From assembly GCA_024226735.1 (NCBI GenBank), contig JAAELL010000296.1, positions 1-32,755 on the forward strand: a stretch of 32,755 bases of DNA. The letters run 5' to 3'. Of this stretch, positions 31,383 to 32,755 are shown piece by piece. The position numbers were made by a program, and so were the translations under genes. Source of the DNA: a bacterium. Lineage in GTDB: Bacteria; Planctomycetota; UBA1135; GCA-002686595. Below the pieces are notes generated by a model that was not told the DNA's origin, ran no database searches, and worked only from the letters and a program-made list of their open reading frames with translations. Numbering within the stretch: position 1 is the stretch's first letter; the number at the start of each line of letters is the position of its first letter.

Positions 31383-32615
31383 ATGCATGGCAATTCGAAC
31401 CGCCTACAATTGCAACGCGTGAATCTCCTCATCTTCTGTTTGTCACAACTGTCGCTGGCCGGCGGTCAAGAGGCGCTCGCGGTCGAAATCGATCCTGGTG
31501 CGTTCCCGCGGAAGCAAAGCACCGTCGAGTACGTCCTAGAGAGGGGGCAAGGTCCCGTCGACGGCAAGGCGTGGTCCGTGACCGTCACGCACCCGGGCGG
31601 CGAGCTGCCCGTGCAAGTCTCGCGTCGCCGCGGCGCGGATGAGCGCACGCTGAGCGTCGCGCGCTGGATCGAGCCCTCCATGCAGCCCGGTGTGAGCAGG
31701 CGCGCGACGTTGAAATGGTCCGGCGCGGCGTCGACCACGCCGGCCTTCACGGTGGAGGAGCGTGACGGCGGCAGCGAGCTCTCGCGCGATGGACGTTGCG
31801 TCTGGCGCCACGTGACGGCGTTCGAGCCCGACGGGGATTTCGAGAGCACCTACAAGACGTTCCACCACCTCTACGGCCCGGGTGGGGACGTGCTCCTGAC
31901 CAAGGGGGTGGGCGGAAAGTACTCCCATCACCGCGGTCTCTTCGTCGGTTGGAAACGCACGCGAGTCGGCGAGACCAACTACAACTTTTGGCACTGGGGC
32001 GGCGGCGAGCAGCGCGACGGACAGCGTGCCGCTCGCGAGCCGGCGCACGCCGAAATGGGACCCGTTCACGCGACCGTGCGTTCAGCGGTCGACTGGCTGC
32101 GCGTCGGTGGGTCCGCCGTCGTGTCGGACGAACGCACGCTCACCACTTGGAACGTCGGTCCCGACGAGCATCTGATCGACTTCGAAGTCGAGCTCAAGGC
32201 TGGCGCTGATCCCGTCCGGCTCGGGGGTGATCCAGCGCACGCTGGCGTGCACCTGCGCTTCGCGCAAGAAGTCGCGGACGGCAACTCGTGTCGCTACGTC
32301 CTCCCGAAGAGTGCGAACGACGAGGGCGGCGACAACTGGACGGAGGCTGGCTGGGTCGCGGCGCTGGTCGAGATCGAGGGCAAGCCGTTCACGGTGCTGT
32401 TTCTCGACGGCCCGGACAACGGTGTCGACGTCACCTGGAACACGCGCGCCTACGGTCGCTTCGGAGCGTTCTTCGAGCTCGCCCTCGAAGCAGAGCAGCA
32501 GCGGCGGCTGCGCTACCGGATGTGGATCGGAAGCGGCCACGAGGACGACCGCAAGGTGCTCACGGCGAGGTGGACGGACTACGTGGAGCCGGTCGTCGTC
32601 CGCGGGGTGCAATAG
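31383..32615 (+). CDS. PmoA-family (DUF6807) exported protein, 410 aa
   Basis: KTFHHLYGPGGDVLLTKGVG, KYSHHRGLFVGWKRTRVG and NFWHWGGGEQ, together with the later LPKSANDEGGDNW, match the PmoA-like family (PF14100/DUF6807). This family is widespread in Planctomycetota and Bacteroidota and often sits near sugar-catabolism genes. Despite its name it is not methane monooxygenase subunit A. The start ATG at 31383 gives a basic n-region and a hydrophobic core (VNLLIFCLSQLSLAGG). GTG 31419 is an alternative without the basic residues. It is divergent from the sensor kinase, so the kinase may control it. A repeat element begins 6 bp after its stop codon. Confidence 0.8.
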   Translation: MHGNSNRLQLQRVNLLIFCLSQLSLAGGQEALAVEIDPGAFPRKQSTVEYVLERGQGPVDGKAWSVTVTHPGGELPVQVSRRRGADERTLSVARWIEPSMQPGVSRRATLKWSGAASTTPAFTVEERDGGSELSRDGRCVWRHVTAFEPDGDFESTYKTFHHLYGPGGDVLLTKGVGGKYSHHRGLFVGWKRTRVGETNYNFWHWGGGEQRDGQRAAREPAHAEMGPVHATVRSAVDWLRVGGSAVVSDERTLTTWNVGPDEHLIDFEVELKAGADPVRLGGDPAHAGVHLRFAQEVADGNSCRYVLPKSANDEGGDNWTEAGWVAALVEIEGKPFTVLFLDGPDNGVDVTWNTRAYGRFGAFFELALEAEQQRRLRYRMWIGSGHEDDRKVLTARWTDYVEPVVVRGVQ

Positions 32616-32621
32616 TCCGGG

Positions 32622-32755
32622 CTAGTGGTGTGAGTCGAAAGTTCGGCGCATTTGTCCGGCCGCTTTCGCGCGGTGGCGGCGTTGCCCCAAGACAGTATCT
32701 ATCCCTGGTGTGAGTAGCACAGAGGCTACGCACAGAACCCGGCGCCTTGCCCCCA
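32622..32755 (+). repeat. Left part of a type B CTAGTGGTGTGA-terminus repeat element
   Basis: It begins CTAGTGGTGTGAGTC, the inverse of the GACTCACACCACTAG at 64-78. It carries CGGCGTTG and, further on, CAGTATC at the positions where type A has them. The arm between terminus and core differs from type A. The element runs off the end of the window. Near the last bases GCGCCTTG occurs again, a piece of the type A core. Confidence 0.7.

Noticed and set aside
29085..31388. A 767-codon frame overlapping the sensor kinase in another frame
   Set aside because: Its low-complexity Arg/Gly/His-rich translation has no recognisable domain, while the kinase frame shows complete sensor and catalytic motifs.
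1..32755. CRISPR arrays, tRNA or rRNA genes, and complete transposase genes
   Set aside because: I looked for regularly spaced repeats, cloverleaf-like segments with CCA ends, rRNA core sequences and DDE or HUH motifs and saw none. The only repeats are the dispersed elements described.

Overview
The window is a GC-rich (about two-thirds G+C by eye) bacterial segment with no rRNA, tRNA, CRISPR array or complete transposase. Its gene content points to an uncultured Planctomycetota: many ECF sigma factors and secreted or lipoprotein hypotheticals, a 'YCSPNAKNSTG' lipoprotein, secreted prenyltransferase-like alpha-toroids, DUF1570 peptidase, PmoA/DUF6807, a LamG lipoprotein, LpxB, and a remnant of an FG-GAP-type exported protein. 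The GC-rich Saltatorellus/Engelhardtia-like lineages are my best guess, but this is inference from family content only.

Layout. 1-126: half of a repeat element (type B) and a short truncated ORF. 587-641: a strong terminator. 663-3818: a large Ig-like lipoprotein. 3891-4526 (-): an ECF sigma factor, with repeat copy A1 just upstream of its start. 4996-5235: remnant of an FG-GAP-type protein. 5388-12031 (-): a run of five genes (M48 protease, FAH-family hydrolase, lipoprotein, secreted alpha-toroid, carboxypeptidase-regulatory-like surface protein). 12155-13817 (+): DUF2064 nucleotidyltransferase-like protein and a nitroreductase, separated only by repeat copy A2. 13861-15617 (-): an operon of ECF sigma factor, membrane anti-sigma-like protein, YbjQ and a small membrane protein. 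The genes are joined by stop/start overlaps, and the last gene is split by a 156-bp palindromic insertion. 15713-17873: lpxB and a divergent TPR membrane protein. 17874-18212: a HAD-hydrolase pseudogene. 18459-20787: convergent DUF1570 peptidase and LamG lipoprotein. 20977-21380: a terminator and repeat copy A3. 21381-23896: an ABC exporter divergent from a RIO1-like kinase. 23991-25407: convergent exported hypothetical and glutamine amidotransferase. 25488-28430: TrkA-TrkH potassium uptake. 28385-32615: a one-component-style sensor histidine kinase divergent from a PmoA-family protein. 32622-end: another type B repeat half.

The most interesting content is the set of non-coding mobile-looking elements. 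Five loci share the terminus CTAGTGGTGTGA. Three (type A, about 159-184 bp) are imperfect full-length palindromes. Two (type B) form the two ends of the window and keep the terminus and core but carry different arms. All five have the same orientation. Their CTAG borders fit TA-duplicating (IS630/Tc1-like) insertion into CTAG, which would steer them to C-TAG stop codons. A second, unrelated element carries 25-bp perfect inverted repeats and an 8-bp target duplication. Removing it with one target copy restores an in-frame 61-residue membrane protein gene translationally coupled to the ECF operon.
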